Shown here in pieces: positions 23,252-31,312 of a stretch of DNA of 35,431 nt. Below the pieces are notes generated by a model. The model did no database searches, was not told where the DNA came from, and was given only the letters and a program-made list of their open reading frames with translations. Source of the DNA: Lachnospiraceae bacterium. GTDB lineage: Bacteria; Bacillota; Clostridia; Lachnospirales; Lachnospiraceae. Position 1 is the stretch's first letter; every line of letters starts with the position of its first letter. A program made the translations under genes and the position numbers. The stretch is from positions 1 to 35,431 of the forward strand of contig JAQXLY010000003.1 in NCBI GenBank assembly GCA_029012365.1. The letters run 5' to 3'.

Positions 23252-24838
23252 CTAATTCTTTGCAAATTCCGTTAACTTTAGTCCCTCGTTTCTTTCAAGG
23301 ACTGTCTTTATACTCCACTCATGGGTAAAAAGTAACAACGGACGCTCCTTTAAATCCTTAACACGTTTTGAATCCGTGGTAATATTCAGTCTGCCCACAT
23401 CAATACCGTCATTTGCTATCCAGCGGATATACTCATACGGAAGCGGGTCCATGCGGATTTCCACACCATACTCGGACTCCAGCCTGAATTTTAATACATC
23501 AAACTGCAGCACTCCCACAACACCGACAATAATCTCCTCCATACCTGTGTTGAATTCCTGGAAAATCTGAATAGCACCCTCCTGTGCAATTTGGGAAACC
23601 CCCTTTATAAACTGCTTCCGCTTCATGGTATCTACCTGTCTGATTTTTGCGAAATGCTCCGGTGCGAAGGTCGGAATTCCTTCGTATTCTATCTGCTCCG
23701 ACGGTGCACAGACCGTATCTCCGATAGAAAAGATACCCGGATCAAATACACCGATAATATCACCAGCATAGGCTTCCTCAACAATTTTTCTGTCCTGCGC
23801 CATCATCTGCTGAGGCTGGGAAAGACGGAGCTTTTTACCGCCCTGCACATGGTTTACCTCCATACCGGCCTCAAACCTTCCCGAACAAATACGCATGAAA
23901 GCGATTCTGTCGCGATGAGCCTTGTTCATATTTGCCTGAATCTTAAATACAAATGCCGAAAAATCATGGGTAAGCGGCTCAATCACACCCTCCTTCGCAT
24001 TTCTCGGAAGCGGCGGGGTAGTCATGGAAAGAAAATGCTCCAAAAACGTCTCCACACCGAAATTAGTCAGTGCGGAACCGAAAAATACCGGCGTTAATTC
24101 TCCCGCACTTACCCTTTCCAAATCAAACTCACTGCTTGCCCCGTCCAAAAGCTCAATCTCGTCCATCAGAATTTGGTGATTCTCTCTGCCGATGATTTCA
24201 TCCAAATTCGAGTCACCCAATTTTGCCTCTATTTTTTCAACCTCGTTCTGACCGTTATTTGCCGCAAAAAATCGGGTAATGGTTTCTGTATCCCTCTGAT
24301 AAACTCCTTTAAAATTCTTACCTGAGCCAATCGGCCAGTTCATCGGACAGGTCCGGATACCGAGTACATTCTCGATTTCATCCAGAAGCTCAAAGGTATC
24401 CCTTGCCTCACGGTCCAGCTTGTTCACAAAAGTGAATATCGGAATATGGCGCATCACACAGACCTTAAACAGCTTGATTGTCTGCGCCTCAACACCCTTT
24501 GACGCATCTATGACCATAACCGCAGAGTCCGCCGCCATCAGGGTACGATACGTATCCTCCGAGAAATCCTGATGTCCCGGAGTATCCAGAATATTAATGC
24601 AATACCCTTCGTAATTAAACTGCATAACAGAGGAGGTTACCGAAATACCTCTCTGCTTTTCGATTTCCATCCAGTCCGAAACCGCATGTCTTGCCGTTTT
24701 TTTTGCCTTTACCGAACCCGCCAGATTAATTGCGCCTCCGTATAACAAAAGCTTTTCCGTCAATGTCGTCTTACCTGCATCCGGATGGGAAATAATCGCA
24801 AATGTCCGTCTCTTTTTTATCTCATCACCGTAATTCAT
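23252..24838 (-). CDS. prfC: Peptide chain release factor 3
   Basis: RF3 is a translational GTPase that recycles RF1/RF2 from the ribosome after peptide release. The 528-residue product has the usual length. The G domain shows SHPDAGKTTLTEKLL (P loop, about 17-31), RGISVTSSVM (switch), DTPGHQDFSEDTYR (G3) and NKLDREARD (G4); EF-Tu-like domain 2 and the RF3 C-terminal domain follow (GVLQFDVLKFRLESEYGVE). The ORF extends to 24925, but GGAGG stands 5 bases before the ATG at 24838 and the family starts there. The leader holds two small hairpins (GCCCCGTTGGGGC and GTGCCAAAGGGCAC). Confidence 0.96.
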   Translation of the reverse strand: MNYGDEIKKRRTFAIISHPDAGKTTLTEKLLLYGGAINLAGSVKAKKTARHAVSDWMEIEKQRGISVTSSVMQFNYEGYCINILDTPGHQDFSEDTYRTLMAADSAVMVIDASKGVEAQTIKLFKVCVMRHIPIFTFVNKLDREARDTFELLDEIENVLGIRTCPMNWPIGSGKNFKGVYQRDTETITRFFAANNGQNEVEKIEAKLGDSNLDEIIGRENHQILMDEIELLDGASSEFDLERVSAGELTPVFFGSALTNFGVETFLEHFLSMTTPPLPRNAKEGVIEPLTHDFSAFVFKIQANMNKAHRDRIAFMRICSGRFEAGMEVNHVQGGKKLRLSQPQQMMAQDRKIVEEAYAGDIIGVFDPGIFSIGDTVCAPSEQIEYEGIPTFAPEHFAKIRQVDTMKRKQFIKGVSQIAQEGAIQIFQEFNTGMEEIIVGVVGVLQFDVLKFRLESEYGVEIRMDPLPYEYIRWIANDGIDVGRLNITTDSKRVKDLKERPLLLFTHEWSIKTVLERNEGLKLTEFAKN

Positions 24839-24928
24839 GGCTGCCTCCTGCTTTTCTTTCAAATACTTCAGGTGCCCTTTGGCACACTCTTTTCCGTACC
24901 CCCCTGCCCCAACGGGGCACATCACTTT

Positions 24929-24957
24929 ATTTTACATGATTTCCCACCGATATGCAA
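24929..24957 (-). promoter_or_regulatory. Promoter of prfC
   Basis: TTGCAT (24957-24952), a 17-base spacer and TAAAAT (24934-24929) on the minus strand. Confidence 0.75.
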
Positions 24958-24972
24958 GGGTAACTTCACAGC

Positions 24973-25001
24973 TTGTGTTTTCGGCGGCACTATGATAGGA
25001 T
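24973..25001 (+). promoter_or_regulatory. Candidate promoter of the glycosyltransferase gene
   Basis: TTGTGT (24973-24978), a 17-base spacer and TAGGAT (24996-25001), 36 bases before the ATG. Both boxes are imperfect. Confidence 0.45.
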
Positions 25002-25037
25002 AAAGGTACTGAACTATTGTAATCCGGGAGGGTAACT

Positions 25038-26297
25038 ATGAAACGACTTTTACTGTTTGAATCAAGTGTGGAAACCCTGCGTTTCTTCTCTGACCGACTG
25101 GCGGAGGAGTTTGTCTCCATGGGCTATGAAGTACGTCTGGTACGTATTCATGAACCATTCCGTCATCTTAATGAGTTATGTGACTTTATCATCCCTCACG
25201 AAACAATTATGATTACCTTCAACTTTCACGGCATTCAGCGGGAAGCTATATTTCATACAAAGGAAGGCATCCTGCTCTGGGAGCTTTACGATGTTGCCTG
25301 TATCAATATCATTGTAGACCATCCCTTCTACTACTACGAAGAGCTGCAATATCTGCCGAAACGCTATCTTCAGATTTGTATCGACGGCGACCATAATGAC
25401 TACATGAAGCGCTTTTATCCTGACATTCTCTGCGGTGAGCCGATGCCTCTGGCGGGCTGTGACTATCGTCACACCTTTTTTCCGCACAGCACCTTTTCTC
25501 CGGAGGAGGATGTCATCGACCCGGCCGGTTATCTTCCGGATGCACGTAACGAATCCCTCTCACAAACGCCCGTCTTCAAACGTTCTACAGACGTAGTATT
25601 TACAGGGTGTTTTACGCAGCCGGACTTTTTTTTACCGTATATGAAACGAAACGGTGCCGAATATGATGCCTTCTATCATGATATTCTGGATGATTTACTG
25701 GCAGACCCCGACCAGTGTATTCATACGGTTTATCTGCGTCACTTAAACCGTGAACTGCCGGAGCTAACCGAGGAAGAATTAAAAAATGTAATGAATAAAA
25801 TGATTTTTCTGGACTTATGGATTAGATTCACTTTCCGGGGCAGAGTTATCCAAACCCTGTTGGACGCAGATATCCCGGTACATTGCATCGGCGCGGGCTG
25901 GGAAACCCTTTCTGCCGGTAAAAAGGACATACTTACCCATACACCGTATTCGGACACGGCAGTCTGTCTGAAAGCAATTTCAGAAGCCCGGATTTCTCTA
26001 AATGTCATGCCGTGGTTTAAACGCGGAGCCCATGACCGCATTTACAGCTCCATGATAAACGGTGCCGTCTGCGTTACCGATAAAAGCAGCTATCTTTCGG
26101 AACATTTTAAAGACAATGATATGCTGTGCTATTACGATTTAAAGCATCTGTCCGCCCTTCCTTCCACGGTAACACACCTGCTTCGGCATCCCGATACCAT
26201 GCAGAAAATTGCGGACCGCGCTAAAAGCTACGCAGGTGAGCATCTGACATGGCACCGCTTTGCCGAAAAGCTTGTTCCGTATTTTTCAGCTCTGTAA
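25038..26297 (+). CDS. CgeB-like glycosyltransferase family protein
   Basis: A 419-residue cytoplasmic protein without signal or membrane span. The N-terminal half (KRLLLFESSVETLRFFSDRL and SMGYEVRLVRI) looks like a Rossmann-type donor or acceptor lobe. The C-terminal half carries a block typical of the Glyco_trans_1_2/CgeB group: ISLNVMPWFKRGAHDRIYSS, MINGAVCVTDKSSYLSEHF and, later, HLTWHRFAEKL. CgeB-type proteins are linked to spore-surface or cell-surface glycosylation; sugar and acceptor are not evident. GGGAGGG precedes the ATG. The gene stands alone, divergent from prfC and convergent with the cheX-cheY unit. Confidence 0.75.
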   Translation: MKRLLLFESSVETLRFFSDRLAEEFVSMGYEVRLVRIHEPFRHLNELCDFIIPHETIMITFNFHGIQREAIFHTKEGILLWELYDVACINIIVDHPFYYYEELQYLPKRYLQICIDGDHNDYMKRFYPDILCGEPMPLAGCDYRHTFFPHSTFSPEEDVIDPAGYLPDARNESLSQTPVFKRSTDVVFTGCFTQPDFFLPYMKRNGAEYDAFYHDILDDLLADPDQCIHTVYLRHLNRELPELTEEELKNVMNKMIFLDLWIRFTFRGRVIQTLLDADIPVHCIGAGWETLSAGKKDILTHTPYSDTAVCLKAISEARISLNVMPWFKRGAHDRIYSSMINGAVCVTDKSSYLSEHFKDNDMLCYYDLKHLSALPSTVTHLLRHPDTMQKIADRAKSYAGEHLTWHRFAEKLVPYFSAL

Positions 26298-26313
26298 AGA
26301 ATCCTATTCGATA

Positions 26314-26356
26314 AAAAGGGGAACTGATACATCATCATGCGGCAGTCCCCTTTTGC
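26314..26356. terminator. Bidirectional terminator between the glycosyltransferase and cheY-like genes
   Basis: AAAAGGGG plus CTG pairs with CAG plus CCCCTTTT (26343-26354) with one bulge. T runs follow on both strands (TTTTGC on plus, TTTTTAT on minus). Confidence 0.8.
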
Positions 26357-26363
26357 TTAACTT

Positions 26364-26741
26364 TTATTTATTTTCCAGCTTCTTTACAATCTCACCGATA
26401 ACGCGATGAATTTCCTCTTCCTCTAACGGCTTTGTCAGAAATTCCTCCGCACCCGCCTTTACGGCCTGCATCAAATTACTCTTTTGTCCCGCTGCGGTAA
26501 TCATAACTACTTTTGCGTCCGCATTCTCGTGTTTAATCAAAAGCAGCGATTCAAGTCCGTTCATTACCGGCATGGTGATATCCATTGTTACGATGTCCGG
26601 CTTCAGCTCTTTATATTTAAGGAAGCCGTCCTCACCGTTTACTGCTTCACCGACTACCTCAAGTCCCATTCTTGTCAGGGAATCCTTAAGCATTTTTCTC
26701 GAAGTTTTGGAATCATCTACTACTAATACCGTAACTGCCAT
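26364..26741 (-). CDS. CheY-like response regulator (stand-alone receiver)
   Basis: A 125-residue single receiver domain with no output domain. D9/D10, phospho-acceptor Asp54 in VTMDITMPVMNG, Thr82 in MITAAG and Lys104 in FLTKPL complete the active site. GGAGG lies 7 bases before the ATG at 26741; the longer frame to 26777 would run into the upstream gene. It starts 4 bases after the stop of the CheX-type gene, so the phosphatase and its presumed substrate are made together. Proteins of this class switch the flagellar motor or act as phosphate sinks; which applies here cannot be read from sequence. Confidence 0.9.
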   Translation of the reverse strand: MAVTVLVVDDSKTSRKMLKDSLTRMGLEVVGEAVNGEDGFLKYKELKPDIVTMDITMPVMNGLESLLLIKHENADAKVVMITAAGQKSNLMQAVKAGAEEFLTKPLEEEEIHRVIGEIVKKLENK

Positions 26742-26745
26742 ATTT

Positions 26746-27624
26746 CTACCTCCAGCCTTTCTTATTTGTAACAACAAAATTTACCGTTGTATTACAGATA
26801 CCAAACGGCATTACAAGAATATCGTTACCGGATACCGGTCCGCTTTCTCCGAGCTCCGGAGGCATTAGCTCAAGTACAATCCCTTTATTTCCCTCTGCTG
26901 TCGCAAACAATCCGCTGATGCAGTTCAAAAGCTCACCCACCGCATCCTGCACATCCTCATTTACCACAACAAATTCTTCCTTTGCAAACATGGAGGCCAG
27001 GCTGCACAAGCCGCCCTCTTCGTCAGCAAAACCGACCTTCCAGCTCTCCTTACCGATTAACTCCTGTGACACCGGCTTTTCCAAATCAAATACATTCGCT
27101 AACTTACCGCACATCGGATATGCATGGCGGTCGATACAGCGTACAAGCGTTTTTAACGCCACAGTAACAACCTCCTGATATTCCTCTGCACCACGCGGTA
27201 AAAATAACGGTACAATCTTATCGGCATCTCCGCTCTTAACTGCTTCCAGCTCCGTATTTGTAAAACCGTTCTCTACCTGATAATTTTTCAGAATTGTCTG
27301 GAGCTTATCCATTGTAACAATTCCTTCGTCTACCAGAGTCTGTGCAAAGGTCAGGTACTCATTCCCCTGCATTTTCAAAAGACTTCCTACCTGCGACTCC
27401 GTCAAATATCCCTTTTCCACTGCAATATCGCCGAAACGTTTGTCCATCACCTGCTGCATCCGGTTAATTGCATCTGCCTGATCCAACGTCAGCATTCCTT
27501 CCGAAACTGCAATCAAACCAAGCTTAACTCTGATTTCTTCCTGTTTGGAGATAACCTGTGACAACTGCTCCGCGGTCATAATACCCTCGTCTACCATGTA
27601 GTTGCCTAATAAATAGCCTACCAT
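26746..27624 (-). CDS. CheX-type phosphatase fused to four tandem MshEN-like motifs
   Basis: A 292-residue protein. Residues 5-115 consist of four 24-residue units (5-28, 34-57, 63-86, 92-115) separated by exactly 5 residues each. Every unit fits the spacing of the MshEN motif (LG at 2-3, hydrophobic 6-7, G at 10, hydrophobic 12 and 17, Q at 24); examples are LLGNYMVDEGIMTAEQLSQV and RFGDIAVEKGYLTESQVGSL. MshEN pairs bind cyclic di-GMP in type II secretion and pilus ATPases. Residues ~135-292 are a CheX domain with the phosphatase signature DxxxExxNxxxG (DAVGELLNCISG; Glu231, Asn234). It is in an operon with a CheY-like gene. The real start is ATG 27624 after GGGGG. Confidence 0.85.
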   Translation of the reverse strand: MVGYLLGNYMVDEGIMTAEQLSQVISKQEEIRVKLGLIAVSEGMLTLDQADAINRMQQVMDKRFGDIAVEKGYLTESQVGSLLKMQGNEYLTFAQTLVDEGIVTMDKLQTILKNYQVENGFTNTELEAVKSGDADKIVPLFLPRGAEEYQEVVTVALKTLVRCIDRHAYPMCGKLANVFDLEKPVSQELIGKESWKVGFADEEGGLCSLASMFAKEEFVVVNEDVQDAVGELLNCISGLFATAEGNKGIVLELMPPELGESGPVSGNDILVMPFGICNTTVNFVVTNKKGWR

Positions 27625-27647
27625 CAAATGCCCCCTTTACATATGTA

Positions 27648-27679
27648 CTAGGCAATTTTGCCTAGCTTATTCTATTATA
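27648..27679 (-). promoter_or_regulatory. cheX promoter -10 and adjoining perfect palindrome
   Basis: A perfect TATAAT (27679-27674) on the minus strand is followed, at about +2 to +19, by the perfect 18-bp palindrome CTAGGCAATTTTGCCTAG (27648-27665). No convincing -35 is seen. The palindrome could be a repressor operator, or in RNA a 7-bp hairpin with a 4-base loop at the very 5' end. Confidence 0.55.
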
Positions 27680-27748
27680 CAATGTTTCTCCTCAAATTTC
27701 CATAAAAATATAATATGATTAACAAATTTTCATTTTTTCTTTATAACC

Positions 27749-27777
27749 TTGCACTTTCTATGGAAACCATGTATACT
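27749..27777 (+). promoter_or_regulatory. Promoter of the DUF1015 gene
   Basis: TTGCAC (27749-27754), a 17-base spacer and TATACT (27772-27777), 41 bases before the ATG. Confidence 0.75.
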
Positions 27778-27818
27778 TTTCTAAAAAGAACAGGTATTTT
27801 ACCGGAAAGGACTCCATT

Positions 27819-29060
27819 ATGTCAACCATAAAACCGTTTTATTGTATTCATCCGGCAGCAGACCTTGCGTCCCGCGTTGCCGCCCTGCCTTATGATGTTT
27901 ATAACCGCAGCGAGGCCAAAACAGTCGCCGCAAAAGATTCACTGTCCTTTTTAAACATCGACCGTGCGGAAACTCAGTTTCCCGATGACATTGATACTTA
28001 TGCGGACTGTGTGTATGAAAAAGCAGCCGAATTGTTAAACGCACGTATCGCCGATGGCACATTTGTAACGGATTCCACCAGAAATTACTATGTTTATGAG
28101 CTCACCATGGACGGACGCACGCAGACCGGTATCGTTGCATGTGCCTCGATTGATGATTATCTGAATAACATAATCAAAAAGCACGAGAACACCCGCGCCG
28201 ATAAAGAAATCGACCGCATTCGCCACGTTGATACCTGTAATGCGCAAACCGGTCCGATTTTCTTAGCCTACCGTAAAAACGATACCATTCATGCAATCGT
28301 GGAAAACGTCAAAAAAGGAACTCCGCTCTACGATTTTACTGCCGACGACGGCATTATCCACCGCGTTTTCCTAATTGATTCTCCGGAACTCGTCACCGCT
28401 GTTTCAAATGCCTTCGCCACTGTTGACAGCATCTACATAGCAGATGGCCATCATCGCGCCGCTTCAGCGGTAAAGGTCGGATTAAAACGCCGTTCGGAGC
28501 ATCCCGGTTACGACGGAACGGAAGAATTTAACTATTTTCTTTCCGTATTGTTTCCGGAAGACGAGCTGATGATTTTACCGTATAACCGTGTTGTAAAAGA
28601 TTTAAACGGTCTGACAAAGGAGGCCTTTCTTTCCCGTATTGCAAAGGACTTCACTGTAACCGAACACGGAAAAGAGGCTTTTGCCCCGGCCTGTAAAGGG
28701 ACCTTCGGCATGTATCTTGACGGAACATGGTATTGTCTGAGTGCTAACGATGCGCTAAAAAAGATTACCGACCCGGTAGATTCGCTGGATGTTTCACTGC
28801 TACAGGACTACCTGCTTGCACCCGTACTCGGTATCGGAGACCCGCGTACCGATAAACGCATTGACTTTATCGGCGGTATTCGCGGATTGAAGGAGCTGGA
28901 ACGTCGCGTTTCTACGGATATGACCGTGGCGTTTTCCATGTATCCGACCTCCATCGGAGAGCTTTTTGCGGTATCGGATGCCGGACGGCTCATGCCTCCG
29001 AAATCCACCTGGTTCGAGCCGAAGCTTCGGAGCGGACTGTTTATACATAAACTTAGCTAA
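27819..29060 (+). CDS. DUF1015 family protein
   Basis: A 413-residue cytoplasmic protein of the DUF1015 family. It has the conserved opening IKPFYCIHPAADLASRVAAL with PYDVYN, then KKHENTRADKEIDRIRH, the YIADGHHRAASAVKVG block (about residues 206-221) and the C-terminal MPPKSTWFEPKLRSGLFIHK. The DGHHR block recalls ParB/SerK-type nucleotide-dependent kinases, and in many Clostridia this gene neighbours serC and serA, which suggests a link to serine metabolism; no such neighbours are present here. AAAGGA lies 8 bases before the ATG. The function is not established. Confidence 0.85.
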   Translation: MSTIKPFYCIHPAADLASRVAALPYDVYNRSEAKTVAAKDSLSFLNIDRAETQFPDDIDTYADCVYEKAAELLNARIADGTFVTDSTRNYYVYELTMDGRTQTGIVACASIDDYLNNIIKKHENTRADKEIDRIRHVDTCNAQTGPIFLAYRKNDTIHAIVENVKKGTPLYDFTADDGIIHRVFLIDSPELVTAVSNAFATVDSIYIADGHHRAASAVKVGLKRRSEHPGYDGTEEFNYFLSVLFPEDELMILPYNRVVKDLNGLTKEAFLSRIAKDFTVTEHGKEAFAPACKGTFGMYLDGTWYCLSANDALKKITDPVDSLDVSLLQDYLLAPVLGIGDPRTDKRIDFIGGIRGLKELERRVSTDMTVAFSMYPTSIGELFAVSDAGRLMPPKSTWFEPKLRSGLFIHKLS

Positions 29061-29155
29061 AGGCAGTTCTTACGATTACAGATGTGTAACACAAAAATCG
29101 ACACATAGATAATAAACGATGCCATCCGCACTTCATGCGACACTGCCTATTTGTT

Positions 29156-30094
29156 TTAGTCGTATACGTTGGACCAGATCTTATTATCTACATTTGCATT
29201 CTTTCCCTTGTACTGGAATAATTCGCTCAGTGTTACAAACTGGTATCCCTGATTCTTTAAGCCCTCGATAATTGTCGGAAGAGCCTGAACGGTATTGTTG
29301 TTCCCGTTGAAATCATGAAGAAGAATGATTTGACCGTCGCATGCATTCTGTAATACAGTATTGGCTCTCTGACTTGCAGAGGTGCTGTTTCCCCAGTCGT
29401 TACACATGCTACCCTGAATGAATGCCATATCGATTGCGCTGTACATCGTACTGTTTACAGAGATGTACGGAGGGCGGAAAAACTTCGGTGTCTGACCGGT
29501 ATAATCTTTCCGTTCGGATTAATGCTGCTTCCACTATTTCCGCTACTACTGCTTCCGTTGCTGGGGCTTACGGAGCCTGCTGCGCTAATCGTCAGACTGT
29601 CAATATAAGCATCCCACTGTCCGTCATCTGCGGTAACAACAAGCTTATAAACATCAGCCCAACCGCTGCTCTGGTACCCCTCTACCGTAAGCGCAGTCTC
29701 ATAAATCTGACCCATCTGCATACCCATGCGTTCCCAAGCCTTGAAGTGCTCGGTTACGGAAATCGTTCTGCTCGTATGCTTGGATGTACGTACACTCCAG
29801 TACTGCTGGAATGTAGTATTTCCGTCGATAGACGGCTGATTTACACGTGTAAATTCCCTTACGGAAAAGTGCATTTCCGATGTTCTCCCACCAGCATTCG
29901 AAAAGACCGTTGCCCTTCAACGTCATGCTGGTGTCGCCGTAATCTTTCCACAACTCGTAATTGTAGCTCCCCTCGCTACCGGTTGCGTTGTTGTACAATA
30001 CGGTTGCGGCATCTGCCTTTACAACCGGCACAACTGCCTGTAAGCATACTACTAATGCTAACAGTAAACCCTTTAGTTTTTTTGCCCATAGCAA
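29156..30094 (-). pseudogene. Decayed GH11 xylanase / CE4 polysaccharide deacetylase gene
   Basis: Three frames carry pieces of one modular enzyme. 30094 to ~29870: signal peptide and the GH11 N-terminus ([40 protein letters not shown]). Then, in another frame to ~29505: the GH11 C-terminus ([47 protein letters not shown]) and a Ser/Gly/Asn linker. Then, in a third frame to 29156: only the C-terminal half of a NodB/CE4 domain ([27 protein letters not shown]). The GH11 middle with the nucleophile and the NodB metal site (TFDDG, HxxxH) are missing. The start region also has a 7-A run with an out-of-frame ATG; the open frame begins at TTG 30094. No active product is expected. Confidence 0.85.
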
Positions 30095-30112
30095 AAATAC
30101 CTCCTTTCTCGC

Positions 30113-30139
30113 ATTATAAGGTTAGCACTTTTTGTACAA
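30113..30139 (-). promoter_or_regulatory. Residual promoter of the xylanase pseudogene
   Basis: A perfect TATAAT (30118-30113) with TTGTAC (30139-30134) at a short 15-base spacing, followed by AAAGGAGG. The rest of 30140-30400 is AT-rich; apart from the AT-rich leader of the GNAT gene I see no feature there. Confidence 0.45.
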
Positions 30140-30400
30140 TATGTAAGGTATTTTTTGAAAAGCTTGCAATTTTTTGTTACTTTTTTATGACACTTTACAA
30201 CTTTCATGTATTCTTCCTTCCTTAAACCGAGCAATATGTATATTTTTCCCTCTTTTCAACATTGTTTTTTGTTATTATTTAACCAATCATACTTCATATC
30301 TTTTCTACATTGAATGAAACAATTTACTTTTCCACAGATTCATGTTATCATTAGCAGTAAATCAGAACATCTCATCTGTTTTGTATGGAGGAAATCAACT

Positions 30401-30964
30401 ATGGTACATAAAGGAACAAAGACAATAGAAACAGAACGATTGATTTTAAGGAAATTCACTAATGAAGATGCTAAGGCTGCATTTCATAACTGGACCTCCG
30501 ATGATAAGGTTACCGAATATTTGCGGTGGCCAACGCACACAGACCTGTCCGTAACGGAACGAGTAATCAAGGACTGGGTTACGAAAAGCGAAAAGGATGA
30601 TTTTTATCAGTGGGCAATCGAGCTAAAGGAACTAAACGAACCCATTGGGACAATATCGGTTGTTGATAGAAATGATTCCCTGAATATACTGCACATTGGC
30701 TACTGTATCGGCAGTAAATGGTGGCATCAGGGGATAACCAGTGAAGCTTTTGCAGCAATTATTCCTTATTTGTTTCAAGAGGTCGGGGCAAACAGAATAG
30801 AATCACAGCACGACCCTCATAACCCGCATTCAGGTAATGTTATGAAGAAATGCGGGTTAAAATACGAAGGTACTTTAAGGCAGGCTGATTTTAGCAATAA
30901 AGGCATTGTAGATGCCTGTATGTACAGCTTATTAAAGGACGAGTGGATGAATCCATCCAAATAA
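30401..30964 (+). CDS. GNAT family N-acetyltransferase (RimJ/RimL type)
   Basis: A 187-residue acetyltransferase beginning IETERLILRKFTNEDAKAAF, the hallmark of the RimJ/RimL group. A central strand-loop (IGTISVVDRNDSLNILHIGY) is followed by the acetyl-CoA pocket region KWWHQGITSEAFAAIIPYLF, then NRIESQHDPHNPHSGNVMKK with CGLKYEGTLRQ. Such proteins acetylate amino groups of proteins or small molecules, including antibiotics; the substrate is unknown. The frame is open from 30314, but GGAGG 9 bases before the ATG at 30401 and family alignment support this start. It lies between a pseudogene and a large palindrome, an accessory-looking spot. Confidence 0.88.
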   Translation: MVHKGTKTIETERLILRKFTNEDAKAAFHNWTSDDKVTEYLRWPTHTDLSVTERVIKDWVTKSEKDDFYQWAIELKELNEPIGTISVVDRNDSLNILHIGYCIGSKWWHQGITSEAFAAIIPYLFQEVGANRIESQHDPHNPHSGNVMKKCGLKYEGTLRQADFSNKGIVDACMYSLLKDEWMNPSK

Positions 30965-30967
30965 TCA

Positions 30968-31302
30968 AAAGAGGGGCCATCGCACAAAGTACAAATGTGC
31001 GCGATGGCTCGGGCGTGGCGAGCTCTTGCGATTTTTGATGTGTAAAGAGATAAAAGATGCCACCCCCTTATCATTTTTTGAATTTGCCCGAAGGGCCGCG
31101 TTTTTAGCTGAGTCAAAATCGCCTCTTACTGGTTCTAAGTCTCGAGGTTGCTCCCGAGAGACGTTTAGAACCAGTTAGAGGAAGTTCGACGAAGCGTTGC
31201 GCTTTGAGAAAAATGATAAGGAGGTGGCATCTTTATTATTTATAAACCATATCGCAAGAGCGGGAATCGCGCCATTTGTACTTTGTGCGACAGCCCCTCT
31301 TC
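30968..31302. repeat. 335-bp imperfect palindrome with four nested inverted-repeat blocks
   Basis: The intergenic region folds on itself end to end. Block a: 30968-30997 with 31273-31302 (28 of 30 positions complementary). Block c: GCTCTTGCGAT at 31022-31032 with 31251-31261 (perfect). Block e: 31053-31077 with 31209-31233 (AAAGATGCCACC and TTATCATTTTT arms). Block g: 31122-31138 with 31164-31181, around a central GTCTC/GAGAC hairpin. The left end can also fold alone (GCCATCGCACA with TGTGCGCGATGGC). No gene is supported inside. It probably terminates both convergent genes, but its size far exceeds a terminator and suggests a MITE-like insertion or structured RNA. Confidence 0.75.
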
Positions 31303-31312
31303 GGCTAAACAT

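Noticed and set aside
23591..24097. Plus-strand 168-codon frame opposite prfC
   Set aside because: It is antisense to a highly conserved GTPase with no start signals.
29422..30225. Plus-strand open frame of 267 codons opposite the xylanase remnant
   Set aside because: It has no ribosome binding site and its translation is basic and low-complexity. The opposite strand clearly encodes GH11 and CE4 segments, so this is a shadow frame.
30817..31116. Minus-strand 99-codon frame across the GNAT end and palindrome
   Set aside because: It is antisense to a recognisable acetyltransferase and continues into inverted-repeat DNA, with no start signals.
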